From positions 1-45,071 of the forward strand of contig DATAUG010000123.1 of the NCBI GenBank assembly GCA_036268355.1: a stretch of 45,071 nt of DNA. Direction: 5' to 3'. The notes under the pieces are model-generated. The model was given only the letters and a program-made list of their open reading frames with translations, was not told the origin of the DNA and did not search any database. Shown here one piece after another: positions 1 through 6,426 of this stretch. Source of the stretch: DASQPJ01 sp036268355. GTDB taxonomy: Bacteria; Actinomycetota; Actinomycetes; Sporichthyales; Sporichthyaceae. The first letter of the stretch is position 1. Each line of letters starts with the position of its first letter. Made by a program: the position numbers and the translations under genes.

Positions 1-107
1 GTGAGGATTGGCGGCGTCAGCTGGCGAACGACGGCAAGTCCCGGGCGAATACGCGCAGCGTCGGGGCAGAATTCCTCGAGCAGATCGCCAACCAGAAAGG
101 CCACTAG
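1..107 (+). CDS. 3' end of a small uncharacterised protein, paralogue of the gene at 1156-1443
   Basis: Only the last 34 codons are in the window, reading from base 3 to the TAG at 105-107. The visible part contains DWRRQLANDGK, then TRSVGAEF, and ends in EQIANQKGH. It aligns without gaps to the C-terminus of the 96-residue protein at 1156-1443 (EWRRQMANEGK, TRSIGEEF, AQIAGETQP), with 17 of 28 residues identical in the core stretch. The two genes are therefore paralogues on either side of the leftward 2OG-oxygenase gene. I do not recognise the family. The N-terminal half, where the paralogue has its cysteines, lies outside the window. Confidence 0.6.
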   Translation, partial: EDWRRQLANDGKSRANTRSVGAEFLEQIANQKGH

Positions 108-148
108 CTCACCCTGAATGCTGGGCGTAGTCACATTTCGAATGCCGG

Positions 149-853
149 CTAACGTGCGTCATACGCATAGAGCTGGTCGCCTTGGGATCCGTGGATGCTC
201 GCATTGAAGGAGACGATCACGCGATCACGCGTGCCCGCGTAGGCCATCGCCTGGTGGATCAGCCACGACGGGAACACCACGAGTTGACCGGCAACCTGGT
301 CGACGTCCAGGTGAGGTTGCTGCAGATAAGCGTTGCCCACATCGATAAACGCTCCACCGAGCGTGCTGAAGTGGGGTCCATAGAGCCGCGTCGCCCCGTT
401 CGCGTCGCCATAAACGGGGTGTTTCACGCGCTCCTCGGGCGGGTCGATCGCAACAATGTAGACGCCTGACCACGAGCAGTTGCCATGCGTGTGGACGTCG
501 TGGGACGCGCCCTGGATCGCGGACTGGAACCACACGCCTTCCAAACTGACGGTCAACTCTCGAACGCGCCCCGCCCAGTAAGTCGAATTCACTTCTTCGA
601 CCGTCTGCGCGATGCTCTTCACAATGAACTGCACCAGTCGAGTCCACTCCGGTGTCTTGACCCGTTGCAGCAGGTCGTCGTCGCTGGCGAAGAAGGGCAA
701 CCCCGCGGGAACACCGCGTTGTCGCTCCTGGTCCACCCGGATCGACTCGAACTCCCTGAGCAGCCGCCTGTTGATCTGGTGGGCCTGCTCGATTCGGTAG
801 ATACCGATCGGGGTTGGCCAGAGCAGGTGGACACCAGAGGACAGAGCGCTCAT
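149..853 (-). CDS. 2OG-Fe(II) oxygenase family protein
   Basis: A 234-residue protein resembling the short putative 2-oxoglutarate/Fe(II) oxygenases of the TIGR02466/2OG-FeII_Oxy_5 type. A His-rich segment (H118, H121, H123 in SHDVHTHGN) is followed by SGVYIV, the usual strand after the first metal ligand. FPSWLIHQ supplies the likely distal ligand H200, and RDRVIVSFN supplies R211, the expected 2-oxoglutarate-binding arginine. The ATG at 853 has an AGGA ribosome site 7 bases upstream. These enzymes hydroxylate small molecules or proteins; the substrate cannot be read from sequence. It lies tail-to-tail with the partial gene at the left edge and divergent from the 96-residue paralogue. A link to CO oxidation is only positional. 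Confidence 0.75.
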   Translation of the reverse strand: MSALSSGVHLLWPTPIGIYRIEQAHQINRRLLREFESIRVDQERQRGVPAGLPFFASDDDLLQRVKTPEWTRLVQFIVKSIAQTVEEVNSTYWAGRVRELTVSLEGVWFQSAIQGASHDVHTHGNCSWSGVYIVAIDPPEERVKHPVYGDANGATRLYGPHFSTLGGAFIDVGNAYLQQPHLDVDQVAGQLVVFPSWLIHQAMAYAGTRDRVIVSFNASIHGSQGDQLYAYDAR

Positions 854-879
854 GTGCGGATCCTAATCGGCCTGGATTT

Positions 880-891
880 TGCGTCGACGCA
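880..891. promoter_or_regulatory. Palindrome TGCGTCGACGCA in a divergent intergenic region
   Basis: A perfect 12-bp palindrome, 27 bases upstream of the oxygenase start codon at 853, with partly symmetric T- and A-rich flanks (TTT before, CAAA after). It lies in the roughly 300-bp divergent spacer 854-1155, which otherwise holds no gene that I can support. It could be an operator for the leftward gene. A palindrome of this length can also occur by chance in GC-rich DNA. Confidence 0.3.
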
Positions 892-1143
892 CAAACCTGG
901 GGTGCGCTCAGGTGCTCCGCGGCGGCGCGCACCATACCATACGTCCGCTCGGATGAGCATGAGGTCGCCTGCCCCGGCTGTCCGGCTCAAGGCACTTCTC
1001 GTCCGGGTTGACGTCCCCGCCGCACCGCACTTCACGTCGCCCCACGGGGGGCCGGCTCCGCATGCCCGGGTCGGGCCGCAGTTGCTGGAATCAGGGCATG
1101 AATTGGGGGTCGACCTACCTGGGCACGTAACCAGTCGGCGAGC

Positions 1144-1149
1144 TAATCT
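1144..1149 (+). promoter_or_regulatory. Probable -10 element of a leaderless promoter (TAATCT)
   Basis: TAATCT matches the actinobacterial TANNNT -10 pattern. It ends six bases before the ATG at 1156, so transcription would begin at or next to the A of that ATG. No ribosome-binding site lies between, which fits a leaderless mRNA. This supports ATG 1156 over the in-frame GTG at 1150. It is likely the promoter for the small protein and the coxD-coxE genes behind it. Confidence 0.45.
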
Positions 1150-1155
1150 GTGCGC

Positions 1156-1443
1156 ATGAATGAATCCTTGAAGACGGAGACCACCGACACGGACGTCCCG
1201 TGCGACCAGTGGGTCCCGACCTCGGACCACAAGCGCCCCGGGGCCGAGAAGGACATGCCCGAGGGCCGGGTGTGCAAGAACACCGCCATGCTCGGTGTCA
1301 AGGGCATGGACGACCCGGGTATGGCCTCCGCGATGATGTCGGAATGGCGGCGTCAGATGGCCAACGAGGGCAAAGCCGCTCCGGGTACGCGCAGCATCGG
1401 CGAGGAGTTCGCCGCCCAGATCGCCGGCGAGACGCAGCCGTAG
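1156..1443 (+). CDS. Small conserved-looking protein with two Cys, upstream of coxD
   Basis: A 95- to 97-residue, Met- and charge-rich soluble protein (ATG 1156; an in-frame GTG at 1150 is the alternative). Its two cysteines sit in DVPCDQW and GRVCKNT, about 30 residues apart. There is no signal peptide or membrane segment. The C-terminal third (EWRRQMANEGK to AQIAGETQP) is homologous to the truncated gene at the left edge of the window. The stop codon is only 4 bases before the GTG of the MoxR-type ATPase gene, so the gene is probably the first cistron of the coxDE operon. I do not recognise the family. Two cysteines could suggest metal or thiol chemistry, but that is speculation. Confidence 0.6.
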   Translation: MNESLKTETTDTDVPCDQWVPTSDHKRPGAEKDMPEGRVCKNTAMLGVKGMDDPGMASAMMSEWRRQMANEGKAAPGTRSIGEEFAAQIAGETQP

Positions 1444-1447
1444 CCCG

Positions 1448-2323
1448 GTGGAATACCCGACCTCGGTCAACGCGCTGACCGAAACGCTGCTTGGCGCGGG
1501 ATACATCCCCGACCGCGGACTCGCAACCGCGCTACATGTATCGCTCCACCTGGGCCGACCGTTGCTGCTCGAGGGCGAGGTCGGGGTCGGCAAGACCGAG
1601 ATCGCCAAGACCATCGCTTCGGTCTTCGGCAAGCAGCTCATCCGGTTGCAGTGCTACGAAGGCATCGACACCAACCAGGCCCTGTACGAGTGGGACTACG
1701 CCCGGCAACTGCTGCACATCCGCGCGTTGTCCGAGAGTCAGCTGGTCGACCCGGACTCCGTGGACCGCCTGTTCGGCCCACGCTTCCTGCTGGAACGGCC
1801 GCTGCTGGCAGCGGTGCGGGCGGGTTCCGCCGCGGTCCTGCTCATCGATGAGGTCGACCGCGCCGACGATGAGTTCGAGGCGTTCCTGTTGGAGTTGCTC
1901 TCCGACTTCCAGATCTCGATCCCGGAGATCGGGACCGTCGCGGCCGCTGACCCACCGGTCGTGATCCTGACCAGTAACCGGACCCGTGAGCTGCACGACG
2001 CCCTGAAGCGTCGGTGCATGTACCACTGGATCGACTACCCCCAGCCCGAGCGTGAGATGCAGGTCGTGCTGACGCGGTGCCCGGGGGTATCCGCGGTGCT
2101 GGCCGGCAAGGTCGTGGCGGCGGTCAACCGGTTGCGTGAGATGGAGCTCGCCAAGCCACCGGGCGTGGCCGAGACCATCGACTGGGCACGTACGTTGGAG
2201 TTCCTCGGCGAGACCGATCTGACCGAGCAGGGCATTGTCGACACGCTCGGTGCGGTGGTCAAGGATCGCGACGACCTCGACATGGTGGAGCGCAACCTGC
2301 AGGACGTTCTAGGGCATGCCTGA
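1448..2323 (+). CDS. coxD: CoxD-like MoxR-family AAA+ ATPase for CO dehydrogenase maturation
   Basis: A 291-residue AAA+ protein of the MoxR family. The Walker A motif is GEVGVGKT at 43-50, and the Walker B motif LLIDEVDRAD has its acidic pair at D134-E135. A conserved SNRTRELHDALKRRC segment contains the sensor Asn and the arginine-rich region. In the known CO dehydrogenase system, CoxD is the ATPase that works with the VWA protein CoxE during assembly of the Cu-S-Mo active site of CoxL. Here its stop overlaps the next gene, which encodes a VWA protein, by 8 bases, as for a coxD-coxE pair. The GTG start at 1448 is preceded closely by the stop of the small upstream gene. Assignment rests on family motifs plus context. 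Confidence 0.88.
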   Translation: MEYPTSVNALTETLLGAGYIPDRGLATALHVSLHLGRPLLLEGEVGVGKTEIAKTIASVFGKQLIRLQCYEGIDTNQALYEWDYARQLLHIRALSESQLVDPDSVDRLFGPRFLLERPLLAAVRAGSAAVLLIDEVDRADDEFEAFLLELLSDFQISIPEIGTVAAADPPVVILTSNRTRELHDALKRRCMYHWIDYPQPEREMQVVLTRCPGVSAVLAGKVVAAVNRLREMELAKPPGVAETIDWARTLEFLGETDLTEQGIVDTLGAVVKDRDDLDMVERNLQDVLGHA

Positions 2324-3464
2324 CGCCGGTGTAGAACTGGTGGAGGTGCTCAACGGCTTCTGCCGTGAGCTGCGTAAGAACGGGCTGGCGGTAGGTACCC
2401 ACGACTCCATGGTGTTCTGCGAGGCCGCGGGCACGTTGGACCCGACCGACATGCTCGACCTCTACTGGGCGGGTCGGACGTCGCTGGTGCACCGCCACGA
2501 GGATCTCGAGGTCTATCACGAGATCTTCCGGCGGTACTTCCTCAGCACCATGAACCCGGTCGAGGCCATGATCAAGGTTCGTGCGGATCCGAAGGCGCCG
2601 CAGGAACTGGGCGTGATCGCCATTCAGGTCCCCGCGACCGATCCGCGTAACGACGAGAATGATCAAGAACTGGACGAGGCCCCGTTGGGCTTCATGGCCT
2701 CGAGCATCTCGAACGTGCGGAGCAAGTCCTTCACCGACTGCAGCGACAGCGAACTGGAAAGCCTGCGCCGGATCATGCGTCGGCTCCGGCTGCGTCCCCC
2801 GTTGCGCAACACTCGCCGACCCCGTCCGGCCAACAAGGGCCGGACTCCCGACCTACGGCGAACCATCGGGAACGCGCTGCGGACCCAGGGCGAGATCCTC
2901 GAGATCTCGTGGCGGACCAGGCGCAAGCGGCACCGCCCGGTGATTCTGATCCTGGACATCTCCGGCTCGATGGCCGACCACTCGCGCAACCTGCTTCAGT
3001 TCGCGTGGACCTCGCGGCGGGCCAGCCAGAAGGTCGAGGTATTCGCGTTCGGCACGCGGCTCACCTATGTGACCAAGGCGCTCAACATCCGCTCGCTGGA
3101 TGAGGCCATGTCCCGCGCCGGCAAGGAGGTCTGCGACTGGGAGGGCGGGACCCGGATCGGTGTGGCGGTATCCGACTTCGTGGCCGGTTGGGGGCGGCGG
3201 GGAATGGCCCGCGGCGCGATCGTGGTGATCTGCTCCGACGGCTTCGACCGTGGCGACCCGGAGTTGCTGGCCGACAGCATGGAAAAGCTGGCACGGCTGG
3301 CACACACCATCGTCTGGCTCACCCCCCATGCCCGCTCCGGGGAGAATTTCGAGGCTAACTCACTCGGTATGATGGTGGCCGAACCGTTCGTGGACGTGTT
3401 CGGTTCATGTCATGACTTCAAAGGGCTCGAGGACTTCGCAGCGCGTCTGCCGACCTTCGCCTGA
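2316..3464 (+). CDS. coxE: CoxE-like von Willebrand factor type A protein
   Basis: A 382-residue protein with a C-terminal VWA domain. The MIDAS motif is DISGS at 214-218, with the following GGTRIG and VICSDGFD segments typical of CoxE/YehP-type proteins. The N-terminal 200 residues are helical and basic (many RRLRLR, TRRPRP runs) without membrane segments. The gene starts inside the end of coxD (8-base overlap), so the ATPase and VWA protein are probably co-translated. In characterised systems CoxD and CoxE form an ATPase-VWA chaperone pair needed for activation of CO dehydrogenase. Unusually, the pair is convergent with the structural genes rather than downstream of them. Confidence 0.88.
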   Translation: MPDAGVELVEVLNGFCRELRKNGLAVGTHDSMVFCEAAGTLDPTDMLDLYWAGRTSLVHRHEDLEVYHEIFRRYFLSTMNPVEAMIKVRADPKAPQELGVIAIQVPATDPRNDENDQELDEAPLGFMASSISNVRSKSFTDCSDSELESLRRIMRRLRLRPPLRNTRRPRPANKGRTPDLRRTIGNALRTQGEILEISWRTRRKRHRPVILILDISGSMADHSRNLLQFAWTSRRASQKVEVFAFGTRLTYVTKALNIRSLDEAMSRAGKEVCDWEGGTRIGVAVSDFVAGWGRRGMARGAIVVICSDGFDRGDPELLADSMEKLARLAHTIVWLTPHARSGENFEANSLGMMVAEPFVDVFGSCHDFKGLEDFAARLPTFA

Positions 3465-3490
3465 GAAATCCGTGCAGAGGGGCTGACTGC

Positions 3491-3958
3491 GTGATTCGCC
3501 TTGGAACGCTTGCCGGTTATTCGTTCGAGGGTCCCAGAGTGCTGGCCGGCTGGGCGCCGCCCCCGGGCGCTGCGGTCTTCGTCATCATGTACAAGCCTCG
3601 TCCCGAGGAGAAGCCGAACGACCACGCGGTCCTGTACGTGGGGCATTCCGACGACATGTCGACCGAGGGCTTCCCGTTCAAGCATTCCCGGGCCTCGTGC
3701 TGGATCCGTCGAGCCGGTACCAAGTTCAACCTCTACATCGCCACTCTCCAGGTGATGGGCTGGGCCCGGCCGCACCGCGAGCAGATCGTCATGGAGTTGG
3801 CTGCCCATTACGACCCGGCCTGCAACGTCGAGAAGTTCGACCAGGGCTGGGACAAGCACTGGATCGGCGACTACCAGGCCCCCAACACGACGGCTCCACT
3901 GACAACCCCGCGGCACGTCCTGGACAACACGCGCAAGCCCGGCACCGACGAGAACTGA
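3491..3958 (+). CDS. Small protein with a possible GIY-YIG-like fold, end of coxDE operon
   Basis: A 155-residue protein beginning with GTG, 26 bases after coxE. Residues 20-70 read AAVFVIMYKP, then HAVLYVGHSDDMS, then FPFKHSRASCW. This resembles the two-strand core of GIY-YIG-type domains, where a VxxIY strand is followed about 20 residues later by LYVG and a basic/His segment. The canonical catalytic Arg and Glu are not obvious, so nuclease activity is doubtful. The C-terminal 40 residues look disordered. It is soluble and has no signal peptide. Its place directly after coxE and before the terminator suggests it belongs to the same transcript. I would treat the function as unknown. Confidence 0.55.
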   Translation: MIRLGTLAGYSFEGPRVLAGWAPPPGAAVFVIMYKPRPEEKPNDHAVLYVGHSDDMSTEGFPFKHSRASCWIRRAGTKFNLYIATLQVMGWARPHREQIVMELAAHYDPACNVEKFDQGWDKHWIGDYQAPNTTAPLTTPRHVLDNTRKPGTDEN

Positions 3959-4039
3959 GCGGCGGCCCGACCCTTTCCAGGGCCGTCCGCGCAGCGAGGG
4001 TCGAGGGAAAGCCGCTCCATAAAGGCTGAGCACACGAAG

Positions 4040-4074
4040 ACCCGCGGCCGAGGATGAGATCCTCGGCCGCGGGT
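4040..4074. terminator. Strong bidirectional hairpin terminator
   Basis: A perfect 15-bp stem, ACCCGCGGCCGAGGA against its complement, with a 5-base loop (TGAGA). It lies between the rightward coxDE genes and the leftward CO dehydrogenase operon, 80 bases after one stop and 29 bases after the other. There is no U-tract, as is usual in GC-rich actinobacteria. It can serve both convergent transcripts. Confidence 0.85.
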
Positions 4075-4103
4075 CGACGGGCTTGCCCTGCGTGGAATTC
4101 GAT

Positions 4104-4514
4104 TCAGTGTCCGTGGCCGGTGCCGGTTCCCGTCGGGTCGTATCCGACGGCTTCGTGCAACCGGCTGCGGCGCTGCCCCATCGCAGGCCGTGCTACGTGG
4201 TCGCGCTTCGGGTTCGGAGACACGCCCCTGATGATGCGTTCGGCGAACCCGTAGAGGAGCGGCAAGGCGCCCGCGACGGTTCCGCCGGTGCGGTTGATGT
4301 GTTCCAGACCGGGGACAATTGCCTCAGCGTCCGAGTTGATCACGCCGACCAACTCGCTGGCGCCCTCGAGCATGTCCGCAATCTTCCCGAGCTGGATGGA
4401 CAGCACGACCAGGAAGAACGCCAGGCCTGCAACCAGCACGACGATCAGGACGACCGAGAACACCAGATGGGCGTTGGTGCTGTGCATTTCCTCTGCCGCG
4501 AGCAGGTGGTTCAT
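4104..4514 (-). CDS. Small single-pass membrane protein E, last gene of CO dehydrogenase operon
   Basis: A 136-residue protein with one strong hydrophobic segment at about residues 17-40 (VFSVVLIVVLVAGLAFFLVV). A long soluble C-terminal part follows, with alternating hydrophobic and polar residues (IADMLEGASELVGVI, INRTGGTVAGALPLL) and a basic tail ending in GTGTGHGH. It is the last of five consecutive small single-TM genes downstream of coxG, which share the layout of one membrane helix followed by an amphipathic region with repeated V/I/A spacing. Nothing in it looks catalytic. An anchoring or scaffolding role near the membrane for CO dehydrogenase is an inference from position only. I do not recognise a named family. 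Confidence 0.6.
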   Translation of the reverse strand: MNHLLAAEEMHSTNAHLVFSVVLIVVLVAGLAFFLVVLSIQLGKIADMLEGASELVGVINSDAEAIVPGLEHINRTGGTVAGALPLLYGFAERIIRGVSPNPKRDHVARPAMGQRRSRLHEAVGYDPTGTGTGHGH

Positions 4515-4523
4515 TAGGCTGCC

Positions 4524-4841
4524 TCAGTTCGCTGCGCTGACGGGGTGTTCAACACTGTTGGTAACACGGGTGAGGAACAGGTGGTGATTGAGACCTTCGG
4601 CCAGCACCGCGTCGACACCGCCTGCCGTGGTGGTGATCAGGTCGGTCATCTGGGTGTTCTCGGTGATCGCGGTGAGCGTGTCGCCGATCACAGCCACGTT
4701 GCGGTCGATCACCTGAACGAGCCAGACGAGCAGGCTCAGTAGTGCTACGACGGCGACGATGGTCACGACGCCGAGGACGTTCATCACTGTCCACCGGGTG
4801 AGTTCGGTCTGGTTGCGAGCCGCAAGGATCAGAGTGTCCAC
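4524..4841 (-). CDS. Small single-pass membrane protein D
   Basis: About 105 residues if started at GTG 4841, which has GGAGG 8 bases upstream. An in-frame ATG at 4883 would add 14 residues but overlaps the preceding gene by 38 bases and has poorer spacing. One membrane helix (about residues 18-45, MNVLGVVTIVAVVALLSLLV) is followed by DTLTAITENTQMTDLI and AGGVDAVLAEGL. The GGVDA segment recurs in protein B of the same cluster (LQGGVDAIAV), supporting common ancestry. Function unknown. Confidence 0.55.
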   Translation of the reverse strand: MDTLILAARNQTELTRWTVMNVLGVVTIVAVVALLSLLVWLVQVIDRNVAVIGDTLTAITENTQMTDLITTTAGGVDAVLAEGLNHHLFLTRVTNSVEHPVSAAN

Positions 4842-4845
4842 AGGG

Positions 4846-5208
4846 TCAACCTCCCAGCCGTACTCGGGCCCGATAGAGGCCACTGATGATTTCGGTCGCG
4901 TGGTCGATCGTGGTCTCCAGACCGACGAGGCCGGCCGTGTTGTCCAACGAATCCTCGAGCGACGCGTTGATGCCCGGGGCTTGCCTGCCGATCTTGTTGG
5001 CCAGCAGGAGGATCGGCACCACGAGCGCCACGACGGCCGCGACCGTTACTCCGAACATGATGAAGCCGATCGTCCAGCCGACGTTGTGGTGGTCGGGACT
5101 GGCCGGGATGGTCGCGACGGCGGCCTTGACGGCCCCCGCCCCCGGTGCCGGGGGGGTGGTCTTGTCGACGACAAACGCCACCAGAGTTGAGAACTGAATC
5201 ATCGTCAC
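4846..5208 (-). CDS. Small single-pass membrane protein C
   Basis: About 120 residues from GTG 5208, which overlaps the previous stop as GTGA; ATG 5202 is equally possible. An N-terminal Pro/Ala-rich stretch of about 40 residues precedes a single membrane helix (IGFIMFGVTVAAVVALVVPI). The remainder (LEDSLDNTAGLVGLETTIDHATEIISG) has the regular hydrophobic spacing of a coiled coil or amphipathic helix. It resembles the C-terminal part of protein E (GLEHINRTGGTVAGALPLLYG). Translational coupling to its neighbours is likely. Function unknown. Confidence 0.55.
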   Translation of the reverse strand: MTMIQFSTLVAFVVDKTTPPAPGAGAVKAAVATIPASPDHHNVGWTIGFIMFGVTVAAVVALVVPILLLANKIGRQAPGINASLEDSLDNTAGLVGLETTIDHATEIISGLYRARVRLGG

Positions 5209-5432
5209 ACCGTCTCGCACCAGGCGCGCACCGGCGCCAGGCTGTCATTTACCGAGTCGACGACCGGGCCGACCGGCGCGGTCGATACTGCGATTGCGTC
5301 CACGCCGCCCTGCAGGGTGGCGAGCATCTTTGTGACCGCCACCAGGTGAATGATCACCTGCAGGAGAGCCAGCGCGATCACAGCGATCGCGATGCCACAT
5401 TCAATTGCGGTGAACCAACCTGCAACCGGCAT
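5205..5432 (-). CDS. Small single-pass membrane protein B
   Basis: A 75-residue protein, almost all of it one N-terminal membrane helix (about residues 9-33, AIECGIAIAVIALALLQVII) plus a short soluble tail (TLQGGVDAIAVSTAPVGPVV). It starts 3 bases after the stop of protein A and ends overlapping the start of protein C. It is the shortest of the five. The tail motif GGVDAI matches GGVDAV in protein D. Function unknown. Confidence 0.55.
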   Translation of the reverse strand: MPVAGWFTAIECGIAIAVIALALLQVIIHLVAVTKMLATLQGGVDAIAVSTAPVGPVVDSVNDSLAPVRAWCETV

Positions 5433-5435
5433 GGC

Positions 5436-5825
5436 TCAGACCTCCGTTCCGACGGCTTCTGCGTTCGAGTGAGCCCCGTGTGACGGCGGGGTCGGCTCCT
5501 TGGGAGGTAGGAGCTGTGCCGCGCTGCCCGCATAGCGGATCGCGCCCTGGGCCACCGCGGCCACGGTCTCGTCCGTGATCGCCAGCAGCCCGGGAACCGG
5601 GTCGACCTGGTTCATCAGATGGACGCCGCCGGCGAGGATGTCCTCGGTCGCGCGGCGAATGCGGATCACCGGGATCAGCAGCATGTTCAACAAAAACACG
5701 ACTATGGGTGCCACTACGAGGAGTAACACCCCGTTCGCCACCCACCACAGGGCCATGTGTCCACCGCTCACGGCCTGAATCAGGTCCGGGTGGGCATCGC
5801 CTATCGACTCGGCCACCAGCGCCAT
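5436..5825 (-). CDS. Small single-pass membrane protein A, directly after coxG
   Basis: A 129-residue protein. After 25 polar residues comes one long membrane helix (about 26-50, LWWVANGVLLLVVAPIVVFL). A soluble tail follows, containing RRATEDILAGGVHLM, ITDETVAAVAQGAI and a Pro-rich end. A GAGG ribosome site lies 8 bases before the ATG. It starts 15 bases after the coxG stop, so it is in the CO dehydrogenase operon. It heads a run of five similarly built proteins. A role in docking CoxG or the dehydrogenase at the membrane is conceivable but not shown by sequence. Confidence 0.6.
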   Translation of the reverse strand: MALVAESIGDAHPDLIQAVSGGHMALWWVANGVLLLVVAPIVVFLLNMLLIPVIRIRRATEDILAGGVHLMNQVDPVPGLLAITDETVAAVAQGAIRYAGSAAQLLPPKEPTPPSHGAHSNAEAVGTEV

Positions 5826-5840
5826 TTCGCCGCCCTCTTC

Positions 5841-6413
5841 CTACGACTCGTACCAGGACCGAATGCCGAGCAAACGCCCGACGACGCGCCGCAACGCGAT
5901 CTTCGCCGCATTGATACCGATCGCGAGACCACTGGTCGCACGAGCCCCGACGAGTGATTCACCGCGTTCCAGCCGACCGATGTTCTCCTCGATGGCGGCG
6001 CCGAAGCTCTTCATGATCACGGCCATGACGTCGGCGACCATGCCGCGACCGAACTGAGCGATGGGACCGCTGAGCGTCAGGTCCATCCGGACGCTCACCT
6101 TGCTGCCCTTGCCGCTCGGTGACAGTTGGGCGACCAGGTTCACCACTGCGGTGCCCTTGCCCTTGGTCTCAGCACCGCTGGCGTCCACCTCGATGCGCCG
6201 TGCAGTCGCGTCGCGGGACACAACTTCGCCCTCGCCGCCGAACTTCACGGTCACCGGGCCGACCTTCGAGGTCACCAAGCCCTTGAATTGCTCACCGTTC
6301 AACTCGGTGAGCTCGGCACCGGGGACGCAGGGCACCAGGTTGTTCATGTCGTACAAGTAGTCCCAAACCTTGTCGACAGGCGACGCGATCTCGAACTCGT
6401 TCTCGATCAACAT
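5841..6413 (-). CDS. coxG: CoxG, SRPBCC-family CO dehydrogenase accessory subunit
   Basis: A 190-residue protein of the CoxG (PF06240, SRPBCC/START-like) family. The N-terminus ENEFEIASPVDKVWDYLYDM is the typical first strand and helix. PCVPGAELTE, FGGEGEVVSRD and the glycine-rich helix region before residue 150 follow the family pattern. A hydrophobic-basic C-terminal extension (AINAAKIALRR and onward) is a plausible membrane-association helix. In known systems CoxG attaches CO dehydrogenase to the membrane; mycobacterial work indicates it carries menaquinone to the enzyme. It begins 13 bases after the coxL stop, so it is co-transcribed with the catalytic subunit. It is immediately followed by five small membrane proteins. 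Confidence 0.9.
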   Translation of the reverse strand: MLIENEFEIASPVDKVWDYLYDMNNLVPCVPGAELTELNGEQFKGLVTSKVGPVTVKFGGEGEVVSRDATARRIEVDASGAETKGKGTAVVNLVAQLSPSGKGSKVSVRMDLTLSGPIAQFGRGMVADVMAVIMKSFGAAIEENIGRLERGESLVGARATSGLAIGINAAKIALRRVVGRLLGIRSWYES

Positions 6414-6426
6414 GTCTGAGGCACCA

